A DNA stretch of 10,010 bases from Bacillota bacterium (GTDB taxonomy: Bacteria; Bacillota; Clostridia; Lachnospirales; Lachnospiraceae). Made by a program: the position numbers and the translations under genes. The stretch lies in contig JAEZFH010000088.1 in NCBI GenBank assembly GCA_023437885.1, positions 1-10,010 on the forward strand, given 5' to 3'. Position 1 is the stretch's first letter; each line of letters starts with the position of its first letter. Below, in pieces: positions 1 through 6,634 of the stretch. Below the pieces are notes generated by a model, which saw only the letters and a program-made list of their open reading frames with translations, ran no database searches and was not told where the DNA came from.

Positions 1-744
1 TAGCTTGGGGTTTTTGCCCTGCTGAATAGCGGCAAGACCCTCGATCAGAAGATCCCTCCGCTCGGCTTCCTCCGCACTCATATTCTTGAGTCTTTTAGCC
101 AATGGCCCAAATATGATATTAGCTAAAAACCCTCCATAGAAAGACGAAACCAGCTCCAGAGCCATCATCGGCCCCAGCGAGTTCGGGTCGTCCAAGTTGG
201 TTAGCATAGGAATCAGGCCTACATATGTTCCAACCAGCCCCAGTGCCGGTGCTGTCATTGCCAGCATGTCCAGCATGGCAGCTCCTTTTTTATGTCTTTG
301 CTTCATGAAGTGCGTTGCTCCCTCTAACTGGTTTCGAAGCTGCTCCTCATCTGCGCCATCCACGATAAGCCGAATGCCTTTTTTTATAAAATCATCGTCA
401 ACATACTCATCCAAATGATCTTCAAGAGCCAGTAAACCTTCTCTTCTTGAGATCTCTGAAAGTTTTACCAAAGTAAGAACATCTTCTTTTATATTAAAAT
501 TATTCTTTGTAAAAGCTTTTTTTAGTACCGGCCCGAAGGTTTTAAGCCTGGCAGGCGGAAAAGCTGTTACGAAGGAGCCCAAGGTACCTCCGATAATGAT
601 AAAAAAGGAGGGGACATTCCAAAACAGATGCGGTTGATGGGATGATGCTATTCCACTTAACATAAATCCTAAATTTAATAATAGTCCAATGAATGTTGAT
701 ATTCCTAATATTTTTCTCAATCTAAAAGCCCCCGTTTTATTCAT
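1..744 (-). CDS. motA: Flagellar motor stator protein MotA (C-terminus cut by window edge)
   Basis: This is the inner-membrane subunit of the proton (or sodium) driven flagellar stator, which works with MotB. Reading the minus strand from the ATG at 744 gives 248 uninterrupted residues to the window edge, so the 3' end and probably motB lie to the left. Hydrophobic segments lie at about 12-31 and 44-62, followed by a charged cytoplasmic loop. The third and fourth membrane segments (about 160-182 and 197-213) carry the family's conserved prolines: PALG at 166-169 and GPLA at 213-216. These match the torque-generating prolines P173 and P222 of E. coli MotA. The loop includes a conserved acidic/basic stretch (SRREGLLALEDHLDE) typical of MotA. 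The ATG has no good Shine-Dalgarno site; AAGGGA lies about 22 nt upstream. The frame stays open upstream, so a non-ATG start cannot be excluded. The family call is firm; the start is moderate. Confidence 0.93.
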   Translation of the reverse strand, partial: MNKTGAFRLRKILGISTFIGLLLNLGFMLSGIASSHQPHLFWNVPSFFIIIGGTLGSFVTAFPPARLKTFGPVLKKAFTKNNFNIKEDVLTLVKLSEISRREGLLALEDHLDEYVDDDFIKKGIRLIVDGADEEQLRNQLEGATHFMKQRHKKGAAMLDMLAMTAPALGLVGTYVGLIPMLTNLDDPNSLGPMMALELVSSFYGGFLANIIFGPLAKRLKNMSAEEAERRDLLIEGLAAIQQGKNPKL

Positions 745-810
745 AATTATATTACAGACAATGGTAAAATTCCCTTGAGAGCTTGTGGTTGCTCCTTTGC
801 TGGTTTTTTT

Positions 811-839
811 AGTATATTACTCAATCTCCTTTAGTTCAA
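811..839 (-). promoter_or_regulatory. Sigma-A-type promoter candidate for motA
   Basis: On the minus strand, TTGAAC (834-839) and TATACT (811-816) are separated by exactly 17 nt. This would start transcription near 804 and leave a leader of about 60 nt before motA. It resembles the housekeeping consensus rather than the flagellar sigma-28 form (TAAA, then GCCGATAA), which I do not see here. Confidence 0.5.
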
Positions 840-844
840 TTTTT

Positions 845-873
845 TTGACATTTCTTAACACGATCTTTATACC
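845..873 (+). promoter_or_regulatory. Sigma-A-type promoter candidate reading toward the kdpD-like gene
   Basis: A perfect TTGACA (845-850) and TATACC (868-873, 4 of 6 bases of the -10 consensus) are spaced by 17 nt. The predicted start is near 880, about 260 nt upstream of the sensor kinase. It lies back to back with the motA promoter candidate, its -35 only 5 nt away. TTTATAC at 866-872, 5 nt, then TTACC at 878-882 overlaps its -10 and resembles the E. coli KdpE site as I remember it (TTTATAC, 5 nt, TTACA). Confidence 0.5.
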
Positions 874-908
874 AATATTACCCAATATATCCGGAGGGAT
901 ATTTTTCG

Positions 909-1010
909 ATGCGAAGGAGTCGGGAATTGAGTTCTGCATTGTTTGACTGTCCCGGTATATGGATATTCAATATGGATTTATCTGTTGATTTGCAATACTG
1001 TGTGGTATAA
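909..1010 (+). CDS. Possible 33-residue leader ORF
   Basis: An ATG at 909 opens a 33-codon frame ending with TAA at 1008-1010. GGAGGG at 893-898 lies 10 nt upstream, and the TTGACA promoter candidate lies just before that. The peptide begins MRRSRELSSALF, has cysteines at 14 and 31, and has no recognisable domain. The stop codon falls inside the left arm of the inverted repeat at 1005-1028. I do not recognise it. It could be a regulatory leader peptide, or a chance ORF in a leader RNA; codon evidence is too short to decide. Confidence 0.22.
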   Translation: MRRSRELSSALFDCPGIWIFNMDLSVDLQYCVV

Positions 1011-1028
1011 TGTCGATAGACATTATAC
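1003..1028 (+). promoter_or_regulatory. Perfect inverted repeat overlapping an extended -10 element
   Basis: GTATAATGTC (1005-1014) and GACATTATAC (1019-1028) are perfect reverse complements around a 4-nt centre, GATA. The left arm contains TATAAT (1006-1011) preceded by TG plus one base at 1003-1005, a full extended -10 motif; TTGATT (985-990) is a weak -35 at 15 nt. As DNA it could be an operator across the start site (near 1018). As RNA from the upstream promoter it is a 10-bp hairpin. No T-run follows, so it is not a standard terminator. Confidence 0.5.
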
Positions 1029-1050
1029 TAGCGCCGACCGGAGGGAGTGC

Positions 1051-1099
1051 GCATCCTGCTGCGGAGCAGCATGCCATGGATGCTTACGGACATGGTATG
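1051..1099 (+). promoter_or_regulatory. Foldable 5' leader with competing hairpins
   Basis: GCATCC (1051-1056) pairs with GGATGC (1078-1083) around an inner perfect hairpin, TGCTGC (1057-1062) with GCAGCA (1066-1071) and a 3-nt loop. A different helix pairs CATGCCATG (1070-1078) with CATGGTATG (1091-1099), allowing one G-U pair. The two folds share 1070-1083, so they exclude each other. I compared it by memory with c-di-AMP (ydaO), ykkC, M-box and c-di-GMP aptamers and recognised none. Confidence 0.35.
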
Positions 1100-1142
1100 A
1101 TATGAAATAAATGCACGAAGGGAAAATGCTTCCATCTATTTG

Positions 1143-2687
1143 ATGGATCATCATATAAAAAGCGTAGGGTGGGTTAATTTGAACAAGAAAAGACTTAAAA
1201 ATATTATTTTTTCTTTCTGTATTCTTTGCAGTACATTACTTATCTGTGAAGCTCTTTACCGTCATGATTTTGGAAACCAAAATATTAATATTGTAATGTC
1301 ATTGGCAATATTTATAATTACCGCGGTTACAGAGGGATATATTTATGGATTACTGTCGGCTGTGATAGGAGTATTTGCCTATGATTTTTTAATAACTGCA
1401 CCAAGATATGGCTTTAGCTTTACCGTGGAGTATCCGATAACTCTTATCATACTGCTGCTAGTGGTTTTTACCAGCAGCACCATTACTGCCAGGATCAAGG
1501 CGCAGGCGGCGAATGCCAGACAGAAGCATCAGCAGGCGGAATTACTGTACAGTATTAACAGGAAGCTTCTTTCTACCAGGGATCTGGATACGATAGTAAG
1601 ATACTCCATGGAATATTTAAAGAATGAACTGGCACATTCGATCGCTTTTTTTCTGGATATTGAACCAAAAGGAGAGTGGAAGCCTTATTTCAGAGACGCA
1701 AAAGAGGATGTGGGTATCGAGCATTTTACCAAAGAGGAAGTGTTTAGTTTAGTGCGGCTTGCCGCAGATCAGCAGGAAGCCCTGGAGGATAGAGATTATG
1801 GTTATTTTCTGCCAATAGTTACGCAGAACATTACTTATGGAGTATTTGCTTTTTCCTTTGGGGAAAAGGATTTGAATAAGAAACAAAAGATGTTTTTGGA
1901 ATTAATAGCGGATCAAACAGCTCAGGCACTCAGAATGTACCGTCTTATGGCAGATCAGCAGGAAGTCAAGGTAATGATGGAGGCGGAAAAGGTAAAGAAC
2001 AGCTTCTTAAGAAGTATATCTCACGATTTGAGAACTCCGCTTACCGGTATTATCGGCGCCAGCTCCACTTTATTGGAGGAGGGGGATAAAATACCTGATG
2101 AGGTCCAAACCAAGCTGATAGAGGGAATACATACGGATTCTCAATGGCTTTTAAATATGATTGAAAACATATTATCTGTTACAAAGTATATGAAGAATGA
2201 TATGGTGATTGATAAATCGGAGGAAATTGTAGAGGAGGTAATAGAAAAAGCCGTCTTAACCTTCCGCAAACGCTTTCCGAATGCCAAAATCACCATAGAT
2301 CAGCCTGAAAAGGTGATTTTGCTTCCCATGGATATTATATTGATCTCTCAAGTGCTTATAAATCTTTTGGAAAATACACAAAGACATGCGGGGGGTCAAA
2401 GATCGGATGTGGTAATAGAAGTAAAGGAGTGGGAGGATTTCGTAGGTTTCGTTATAACCGATACCGGTCCGGGGATCAATCCAAAGCTTCTCCCCATGCT
2501 ATTTAATTTTACGGTTGCATCGGAGAGCCCCTATAAAGATTCAATGCGTGATTTAGGGATCGGGCTTTCCATTTGCAAAACAATAATCAGAGCCCATGGA
2601 GGAGAGATATATGCAAGCAACCGGCCGGAAGGCGGGGCGCAATTTACATTTACAATACCGTTATGCGGGGAGAAGAGTGAAGGATAA
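1143..2687 (+). CDS. KdpD-like sensor histidine kinase lacking the KdpD N-terminal domains
   Basis: This is a membrane-bound sensor kinase resembling the C-terminal half of KdpD, the K+/turgor sensor. From the ATG at 1143, hydrophobic segments run over about 20-115 and match the KdpD transmembrane region (DUF4118), including the FAYDFLITAPRYGFSF signature near 78-93. A GAF-like region follows at about 130-265. The HisKA domain has SHDLRTPLTGIIGASSTLL with the phospho-accepting His near residue 294. The ATPase domain has the N-box NLLENTQRHA near 407-416, DTGPGI near 440-445 and LGIGLSICKTIIRAHGG near 471-487. Full KdpD is about 890 residues; the P-loop KdpD domain and the Usp domain are absent. 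Start choices are ATG 1143, the adjoining TTG 1140, or TTG 1179, which has AGGGTGGG 5 nt upstream. The regulator follows after 83 nt. Because kdpFABC is absent, K+ control is inferred only from homology. Confidence 0.88.
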   Translation: MDHHIKSVGWVNLNKKRLKNIIFSFCILCSTLLICEALYRHDFGNQNINIVMSLAIFIITAVTEGYIYGLLSAVIGVFAYDFLITAPRYGFSFTVEYPITLIILLLVVFTSSTITARIKAQAANARQKHQQAELLYSINRKLLSTRDLDTIVRYSMEYLKNELAHSIAFFLDIEPKGEWKPYFRDAKEDVGIEHFTKEEVFSLVRLAADQQEALEDRDYGYFLPIVTQNITYGVFAFSFGEKDLNKKQKMFLELIADQTAQALRMYRLMADQQEVKVMMEAEKVKNSFLRSISHDLRTPLTGIIGASSTLLEEGDKIPDEVQTKLIEGIHTDSQWLLNMIENILSVTKYMKNDMVIDKSEEIVEEVIEKAVLTFRKRFPNAKITIDQPEKVILLPMDIILISQVLINLLENTQRHAGGQRSDVVIEVKEWEDFVGFVITDTGPGINPKLLPMLFNFTVASESPYKDSMRDLGIGLSICKTIIRAHGGEIYASNRPEGGAQFTFTIPLCGEKSEG

Positions 2688-2770
2688 ATCTTTCATAGAG
2701 CGAATACATTAGCTTTTGGCAGGGTTGTGCCTGCGGATCAAAAGGTAAAGGTGAACAGAGAGGTATAGCT

Positions 2771-3472
2771 ATGAAAAACAAACACCTTATTATGATTGTA
2801 GAGGATGAGGACGCCATCATGGAGTTCATCTCTGTAAAATTAGTATTACAAGGCTACAGGACACTGAAGGCAGTTAACGGGCAGGAAGCAATTTCCTTTG
2901 CCTCCTCCTATTGCCCGGATTTGATTTTGCTGGACTTGGGGCTGCCGGATATGGATGGTCTGGAAGTGCTGGATTCGATTAGGAGCTGGAGTCAGATTCC
3001 TGTGATTATCATATCGGCAAGACATGAAGAGAGGATCATTGTATCGGCTCTTGATGGCGGTGCGGATGACTATATTACAAAACCTTTTAACAATGTTATT
3101 CTGATGGCAAGAATCAGAACCGCGCTGCGGAAAGGGCATATGACGAAGATCAAAAATAGTATGAGGGATCAGTTGTTTCGTTTGGGTGATTTATACATTG
3201 ATTATGATCGGAGAATAGTAACCGTGGAAGGAAACGCAGTACATCTGACTCCGATTGAATACCGGATTATCGTTTTGCTTTCTCTGAATGTAGGGATTGT
3301 ACTGACTCATGAATTTTTATGCCGTGAGCTTTGGGGACCTTATGTGAACAAAAGCAAGGCGCTCCGGGTCAATGTTGCAAATCTGCGGAGGAAAATTGAA
3401 AAAAATACGGCAGACCCTCAATATATTTTAACTGAAATGGGAGTGGGATATCGGATGCTGGAAGAAGTATGA
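2771..3472 (+). CDS. KdpE-like OmpR-family response regulator
   Basis: This is a cytoplasmic DNA-binding regulator, the likely partner of the upstream kinase. It has 233 residues. The receiver domain (about 5-120) has acidic residues E11/D12, phospho-acceptor D55 in LLDLGLPD, S82 in IIISARHEE and K104 in YITKPF. The SARxEE form and GADDY are typical of KdpE. A winged-helix domain (about 135-230) contains LTPIEYRIIVLL, LRVNVANLRRKIE and ILTEMGVGYRM, again closest to KdpE. The ATG is preceded by AGAGAGGT at a suitable distance. The gene lies 83 nt after the kinase with no terminator between, so the two are probably co-transcribed. Its 3' end faces the next gene's 3' end with 20 nt between them. 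Likely targets are its own operon and an unlinked kdp operon; that is inference. Confidence 0.9.
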   Translation: MKNKHLIMIVEDEDAIMEFISVKLVLQGYRTLKAVNGQEAISFASSYCPDLILLDLGLPDMDGLEVLDSIRSWSQIPVIIISARHEERIIVSALDGGADDYITKPFNNVILMARIRTALRKGHMTKIKNSMRDQLFRLGDLYIDYDRRIVTVEGNAVHLTPIEYRIIVLLSLNVGIVLTHEFLCRELWGPYVNKSKALRVNVANLRRKIEKNTADPQYILTEMGVGYRMLEEV

Positions 3473-3492
3473 CAGGCGCCCCAAGCAGTCAT

Positions 3493-4815
3493 TTATGGAA
3501 GCAGATAGACCGGGAGACCGATTACCACATAATAATAATCCCCCTCGATCAAGGTCCGCATCTCTCCGGAATGCAGCTTGATAATCTCCTGGCAGGTAAT
3601 AATACCGACGCCGTGACTGTCAAGCTGGTTGTTCTGAAGAATATAATTGCTTCCGGTAATATAAAGCATGTTGTTGACAAGGAAGGCCTTATAGCTGATC
3701 GGCCTGCTTTTCTGGGCATATTTAATGAGATTGCCCTCCAGATTGTTGAATACTCTCTCAATCTGCATGACATCTACCTTAAGGAAGCATTCTTCCGTTA
3801 AGTCTATTTCAATTTCCGCCGGATAGCCTTTATCCGTTAAGCTCTCTCCCATACTGTTCAGCAGGTATCCGATAAATTCATTTCCGATCACCGTCTCAAA
3901 ATTATATTTATAGTCCTTATTCTGATTCAGAAAATGGGAAAACAAATTATCCGACAGATCATTGATCAGGATGGATTTCTCCTTGATTTTGGTCAGATAC
4001 CGGTCTAATTCCTGGGAATTGGAGTACTTCCGGTCCATAATCAAATCGATATAGCTGTTTACGGTGGTCAGCGGCGTCCGGATATCATGGGAAATGGAAG
4101 TGACTAAATCATAATTCTTCTGACGAAGCAGCTCTTCTTCCTTCCGCTGAAGATCCAGCTCCTTGCTCATCCGGTTGATGGAATTCACCAAATCGGTGAT
4201 TTCATCCTTTCTCTCCGACTGGATTTCATAGGCCAGGTTGCCGCCCTCCAGAATCTGAATCCCCTTCTTGATCTCCAGAATATCCTTTACCAGCTTCCGA
4301 AACTCATGCAGAGTCGAGAGAAAAAATAAAAATACGCAGAAAAAGCCAACAATATAGTCCAGCCGCTGCTCCAGCTGCTGCTTATATAAGATGGTAACAT
4401 ACAGATTAGTTTCGCCGTCACGGAAGGTTATTACCTGGGCCGGGTCCTTGGAGGGCTCGTAATAAATGTAGGATACCTTCGGTGTGATGCGGATGATATA
4501 ATCCAGGGAATCATAGATTACTTTGCCGTTCTCAACCAGCTTGATGTGCATCAGACTCTGTTTTTTATCCCAGGACTTAATGGCGTTGACGTCCTTGACG
4601 GACAGGTTGTTCTCTGTGACATAGCTTTGAAACTCCTCGCAGGCGCTCAGAAGCTGATCATGGTATACCTGGGAATCCACATTCATGTGATCCACATAGT
4701 AAACCGCAATATTAATAAAAACCGTATAGATCAGAAGACAGATTAAGCCGGAGGAGACCACCCTAACCATCAGCTTTAATTCCAGTTTAGAAGGTTTTAT
4801 TCGTTTCACCCACAT
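3493..4815 (-). CDS. VanS-like sensor histidine kinase with atypical ATP-binding box
   Basis: This 440-residue membrane sensor is the last gene of the minus-strand operon. TM1 lies at about 19-40, an extracytoplasmic domain at about 41-151, TM2 at about 153-169, HAMP at about 170-222, and HisKA with SISHDIRTPLTTVNSYIDLI (phospho-accepting H243). The ATPase domain keeps an N-box (NNLEGNLIKYA, N362) and a G2-like GVGIITCQEIIKLHSG (402-417). Where DxGxG is expected it has TGSNYILQNNQ (387-397). The layout SN followed by HGVGI resembles the HATPase_c_5/AgrC-type fold, so loss of activity should not be assumed. The ATG at 4815 sits inside the regulator gene, overlapping it by 29 bp, with AGAGGG 4 nt upstream; this points to translational coupling. 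The ligand is unknown; the small extracytoplasmic domain shows no recognised family. Confidence 0.88.
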   Translation of the reverse strand: MWVKRIKPSKLELKLMVRVVSSGLICLLIYTVFINIAVYYVDHMNVDSQVYHDQLLSACEEFQSYVTENNLSVKDVNAIKSWDKKQSLMHIKLVENGKVIYDSLDYIIRITPKVSYIYYEPSKDPAQVITFRDGETNLYVTILYKQQLEQRLDYIVGFFCVFLFFLSTLHEFRKLVKDILEIKKGIQILEGGNLAYEIQSERKDEITDLVNSINRMSKELDLQRKEEELLRQKNYDLVTSISHDIRTPLTTVNSYIDLIMDRKYSNSQELDRYLTKIKEKSILINDLSDNLFSHFLNQNKDYKYNFETVIGNEFIGYLLNSMGESLTDKGYPAEIEIDLTEECFLKVDVMQIERVFNNLEGNLIKYAQKSRPISYKAFLVNNMLYITGSNYILQNNQLDSHGVGIITCQEIIKLHSGEMRTLIEGDYYYVVIGLPVYLLP

Positions 4816-5500
4816 AGTACCCTCTTCCCCACATGCTTTTCAGATGCTGTGGATTCTTTGGATCTTTCTCAATTTTTTTTCTTAGATTGCTCACATGGAC
4901 TACAATCGTGTTATTGTCCAGATAGGTATAGTCCTGGTTCCATACGGACTCATAGAGATTTTGCACGGAAAAGACCTTATTGGGATACCGCATCATCAGA
5001 CATAGAATGTCATACTCAATTGGGGTCAGTACGATGGGGATATTGTCTACGGTTACATTCTTCGTATTATCATCCAGAATAATATTGCCTATCTGATAGA
5101 TGCTCTTCTTTTCCCGGTACAGAGATTGATACTGATAACAGCGCCGCAGCAGGGCCTTTACCCGGTACACCAGCTCTGAATTGGAGAAAGGCTTCACCAG
5201 GTAATCGTCGCCGCCGGCACTGAAGCCGATGGCTTTATCCGATTCCAGAGCTTTTGCGGTTAGGAATAAGATGGGAGCCATAGATACGGTACGAATCTCC
5301 TTGCACACCTGAAACCCATTTTTTTCAGGCATAGCAACATCAAGGATGATCAGGTCAATGCTTTCATCGGCTAATTCGATCGCTTCTTTTCCGTCACAGG
5401 CCATAATCACATCAAAGCCCTCAGCTTTCAGAAGGATCTCAAGGATCTCGCGAATATCGGAATCATCATCCGCAACCAGTATTTTAATTTTATTTTCCAT
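4787..5500 (-). CDS. VanR-like OmpR-family response regulator
   Basis: This is a 237-residue cytoplasmic response regulator paired with the overlapping downstream kinase. The receiver domain has D11/D12, phospho-acceptor D54 in LIILDVAMPEKNG, T81 in ILFLTAK and K103 in DYLVKPF. The winged-helix domain (about 130-232) has LTPIEYDILCLMM, TIVVHVSNLRKKIEKDP and SMWGRGYYV, as in VanR-type regulators. I chose ATG 5500 over an in-frame TTG at 5527 because GGAGG ends 9 nt upstream of the ATG and the protein then starts MENKIKILVADDD, as the family does. An 87-nt gap separates it from the membrane-protein gene upstream, so a separate internal promoter is possible. The gap contains a direct repeat at 5526-5539. 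No van resistance genes are present, so the name describes homology only. Confidence 0.9.
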   Translation of the reverse strand: MENKIKILVADDDSDIREILEILLKAEGFDVIMACDGKEAIELADESIDLIILDVAMPEKNGFQVCKEIRTVSMAPILFLTAKALESDKAIGFSAGGDDYLVKPFSNSELVYRVKALLRRCYQYQSLYREKKSIYQIGNIILDDNTKNVTVDNIPIVLTPIEYDILCLMMRYPNKVFSVQNLYESVWNQDYTYLDNNTIVVHVSNLRKKIEKDPKNPQHLKSMWGRGYYVGETNKTF

Positions 5501-5523
5501 CGATGTAATCCTCCGTTCTGCCT

Positions 5524-5540
5524 CCAATTTGCGAATTTGG
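5524..5540. repeat. Short direct repeat upstream of the VanR-like gene
   Basis: AATTTG occurs at 5526-5531 and again at 5534-5539, separated by CG, within CCAATTTGCGAATTTGG, which is also nearly palindromic. It lies 23 bases upstream of the regulator's start codon, just before its Shine-Dalgarno site. It could be an autoregulatory site or a chance AT-rich match. Confidence 0.25.
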
Positions 5541-5587
5541 GCTGCAGCACAATAGTTGCAAAGGGAATTGTTTTATAATCGACAAAA

Positions 5588-6634
5588 TTAATCACCTCGG
5601 ACAGACCGTTTGGAAGTTCTGATATGAGTAAGGATATACATGGCAAAACTAAGCAGCACGGGGAGATAAAAGCTGATCACCCGGTGGATCAGCATGGCAT
5701 AGGTAAGCGTATCCGAAGGAAAGTATACATCGAATACCTGCAGGAAGCCCCCTTGGGAAACACCTTCCGCACCTGGCAGAGGAATTCCGGAGACGGATAC
5801 CGTAAGTAGGGACTGGCAGGTAAGCAGGTCCGGAAGCTGCTTTATATCATAGCCCATACTACAGTATACCAGAGCCGGAATGGAATTGAAAGAGATCATC
5901 TGCAGGATGCTTATAACCAGTATCTTAACAAACAACAGGGGATGCCTCTTTAAAACCATTGCCTTTTCCTGATAGGATGCCAGATTATGGTCTAATTTAT
6001 TTCGGAGGTCATCGGTTCGTTTTATTAACCTGAATTTCATGCCGAGCCTCAAACCCAGCCTAAGAAGGCCGGGAACGAATTTCTTTGAAAACATGAGTGA
6101 GAAAAATATAAATATGGCTCCGGTGTTGACGATTACGCCGTAAACCAATAAATAATACAGCTTGCCTGCAAAATAGGAGGCCGCTGGTAACCGCAGCAAT
6201 GCGGCGGCTGCGGCTACCAGAAGCATTGCAATCTGATAGACGTATACAATAAAAAATATGGTAACGGAGGATACGGTCAGGGGGAGCTTATCCCGTTTCA
6301 TGTAATAGATCTGAACCGGCTGCCCCCCGCTGGCAGAAGGAGTGATGGAACTAAAGTAGAAGCCAAGAGAAGAATATTCAATGCATCGGAAAAAGGAGGT
6401 CCGGTATCCAAGCGCCTTCAGGATAAGATAAATATTGACCGCTTCGCAGAGGACAAAGAGCAGAATCATGCCCAGGCCGCCCATGAGATAACGGGCATCG
6501 GCATTGGCCAGGGCAGATTGCAGCTCAGAAAGAGTATAGCCCTTCATATAGATGTGAAAGGTGACTGCGATCAATACCAGTAACAGCACAGCGCCGCCGA
6601 TTTGCTTTTTTAGCTTCATGCCCTGATCATGCAT
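5588..6634 (-). CDS. LPG-synthase-TM / YbhN (UPF0104) family membrane protein
   Basis: This 348-residue integral membrane protein belongs to the family that includes the flippase half of MprF (PF03706-type). About eight hydrophobic segments are visible, near 13-30, 49-72, 87-100, 121-146, 160-181, 235-257, 268-285 and 311-336. Two family signatures are clear: ITPSASGGQPVQIYYM at 97-112 and GIPLPGAEGVSQGGF at 283-297. It lacks the soluble aminoacyl-transfer domain of MprF, so it is not a lysyl-PG synthase by itself. The ATG at 6634 overlaps the deacetylase stop by 8 bp (ATGCATGA) with GGAGGAG 10 nt upstream; ATG 6619 is an alternative. Family members act as lipid flippases or as accessory proteins in glycolipid and glycan pathways. 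With the two upstream genes it plausibly handles a modified glycolipid; the substrate is inferred. Confidence 0.87.
   Translation of the reverse strand: MHDQGMKLKKQIGGAVLLLVLIAVTFHIYMKGYTLSELQSALANADARYLMGGLGMILLFVLCEAVNIYLILKALGYRTSFFRCIEYSSLGFYFSSITPSASGGQPVQIYYMKRDKLPLTVSSVTIFFIVYVYQIAMLLVAAAAALLRLPAASYFAGKLYYLLVYGVIVNTGAIFIFFSLMFSKKFVPGLLRLGLRLGMKFRLIKRTDDLRNKLDHNLASYQEKAMVLKRHPLLFVKILVISILQMISFNSIPALVYCSMGYDIKQLPDLLTCQSLLTVSVSGIPLPGAEGVSQGGFLQVFDVYFPSDTLTYAMLIHRVISFYLPVLLSFAMYILTHIRTSKRSVRGD

Larger units (their letters stand above)
745..1142. other. Divergent intergenic region between motA and the kdpD-like gene
   Basis: This 398-base stretch holds no long ORF on either strand. It contains two back-to-back promoter candidates (811-839 minus, 845-873 plus), a possible short leader ORF (909-1010), a perfect inverted repeat overlapping an extended -10 element (1003-1028), nested hairpins (1051-1099) and a very short ORF ending on the kinase ATG (1111-1143). 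No remnant of the missing KdpD N-terminal domains was found in any frame, so the kinase is not simply frameshifted. Confidence 0.6.

Noticed and set aside
1005..1028. Intrinsic terminator
   Set aside because: The hairpin is perfect but AT-rich and is followed by TAGCGCC rather than a T-run.
1029..1110. Known riboswitch (c-di-AMP ydaO, guanidine ykkC, M-box, c-di-GMP)
   Set aside because: The region folds well and begins with ACUAG-like bases, but the conserved core motifs of these classes as I know them are absent.
1143..2687. Frameshifted or broken full-length KdpD
   Set aside because: No P-loop KdpD or Usp coding sequence is visible upstream in any frame, and motA occupies the neighbouring DNA, so the short form appears genuine.
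3473..3492. Possible bidirectional terminator between the convergent KdpE-like and VanS-like genes
   Set aside because: Only 20 nt separate the stops, and I found no GC-rich hairpin followed by a T-run on either strand here or just beyond.
3469..3801. Plus-strand 110-codon ORF
   Set aside because: It lies wholly antisense to the well-supported kinase C-terminus and encodes no recognisable domain; it is a shadow frame. The same applies to the frames at 2846-3139, 4849-5082, 7283-8001 and 8641-9090 on the opposite strands.
5588..6634. Lysyl-phosphatidylglycerol synthase (MprF)
   Set aside because: Only the flippase-type membrane region is present; the soluble aminoacyl-transferase domain is missing.
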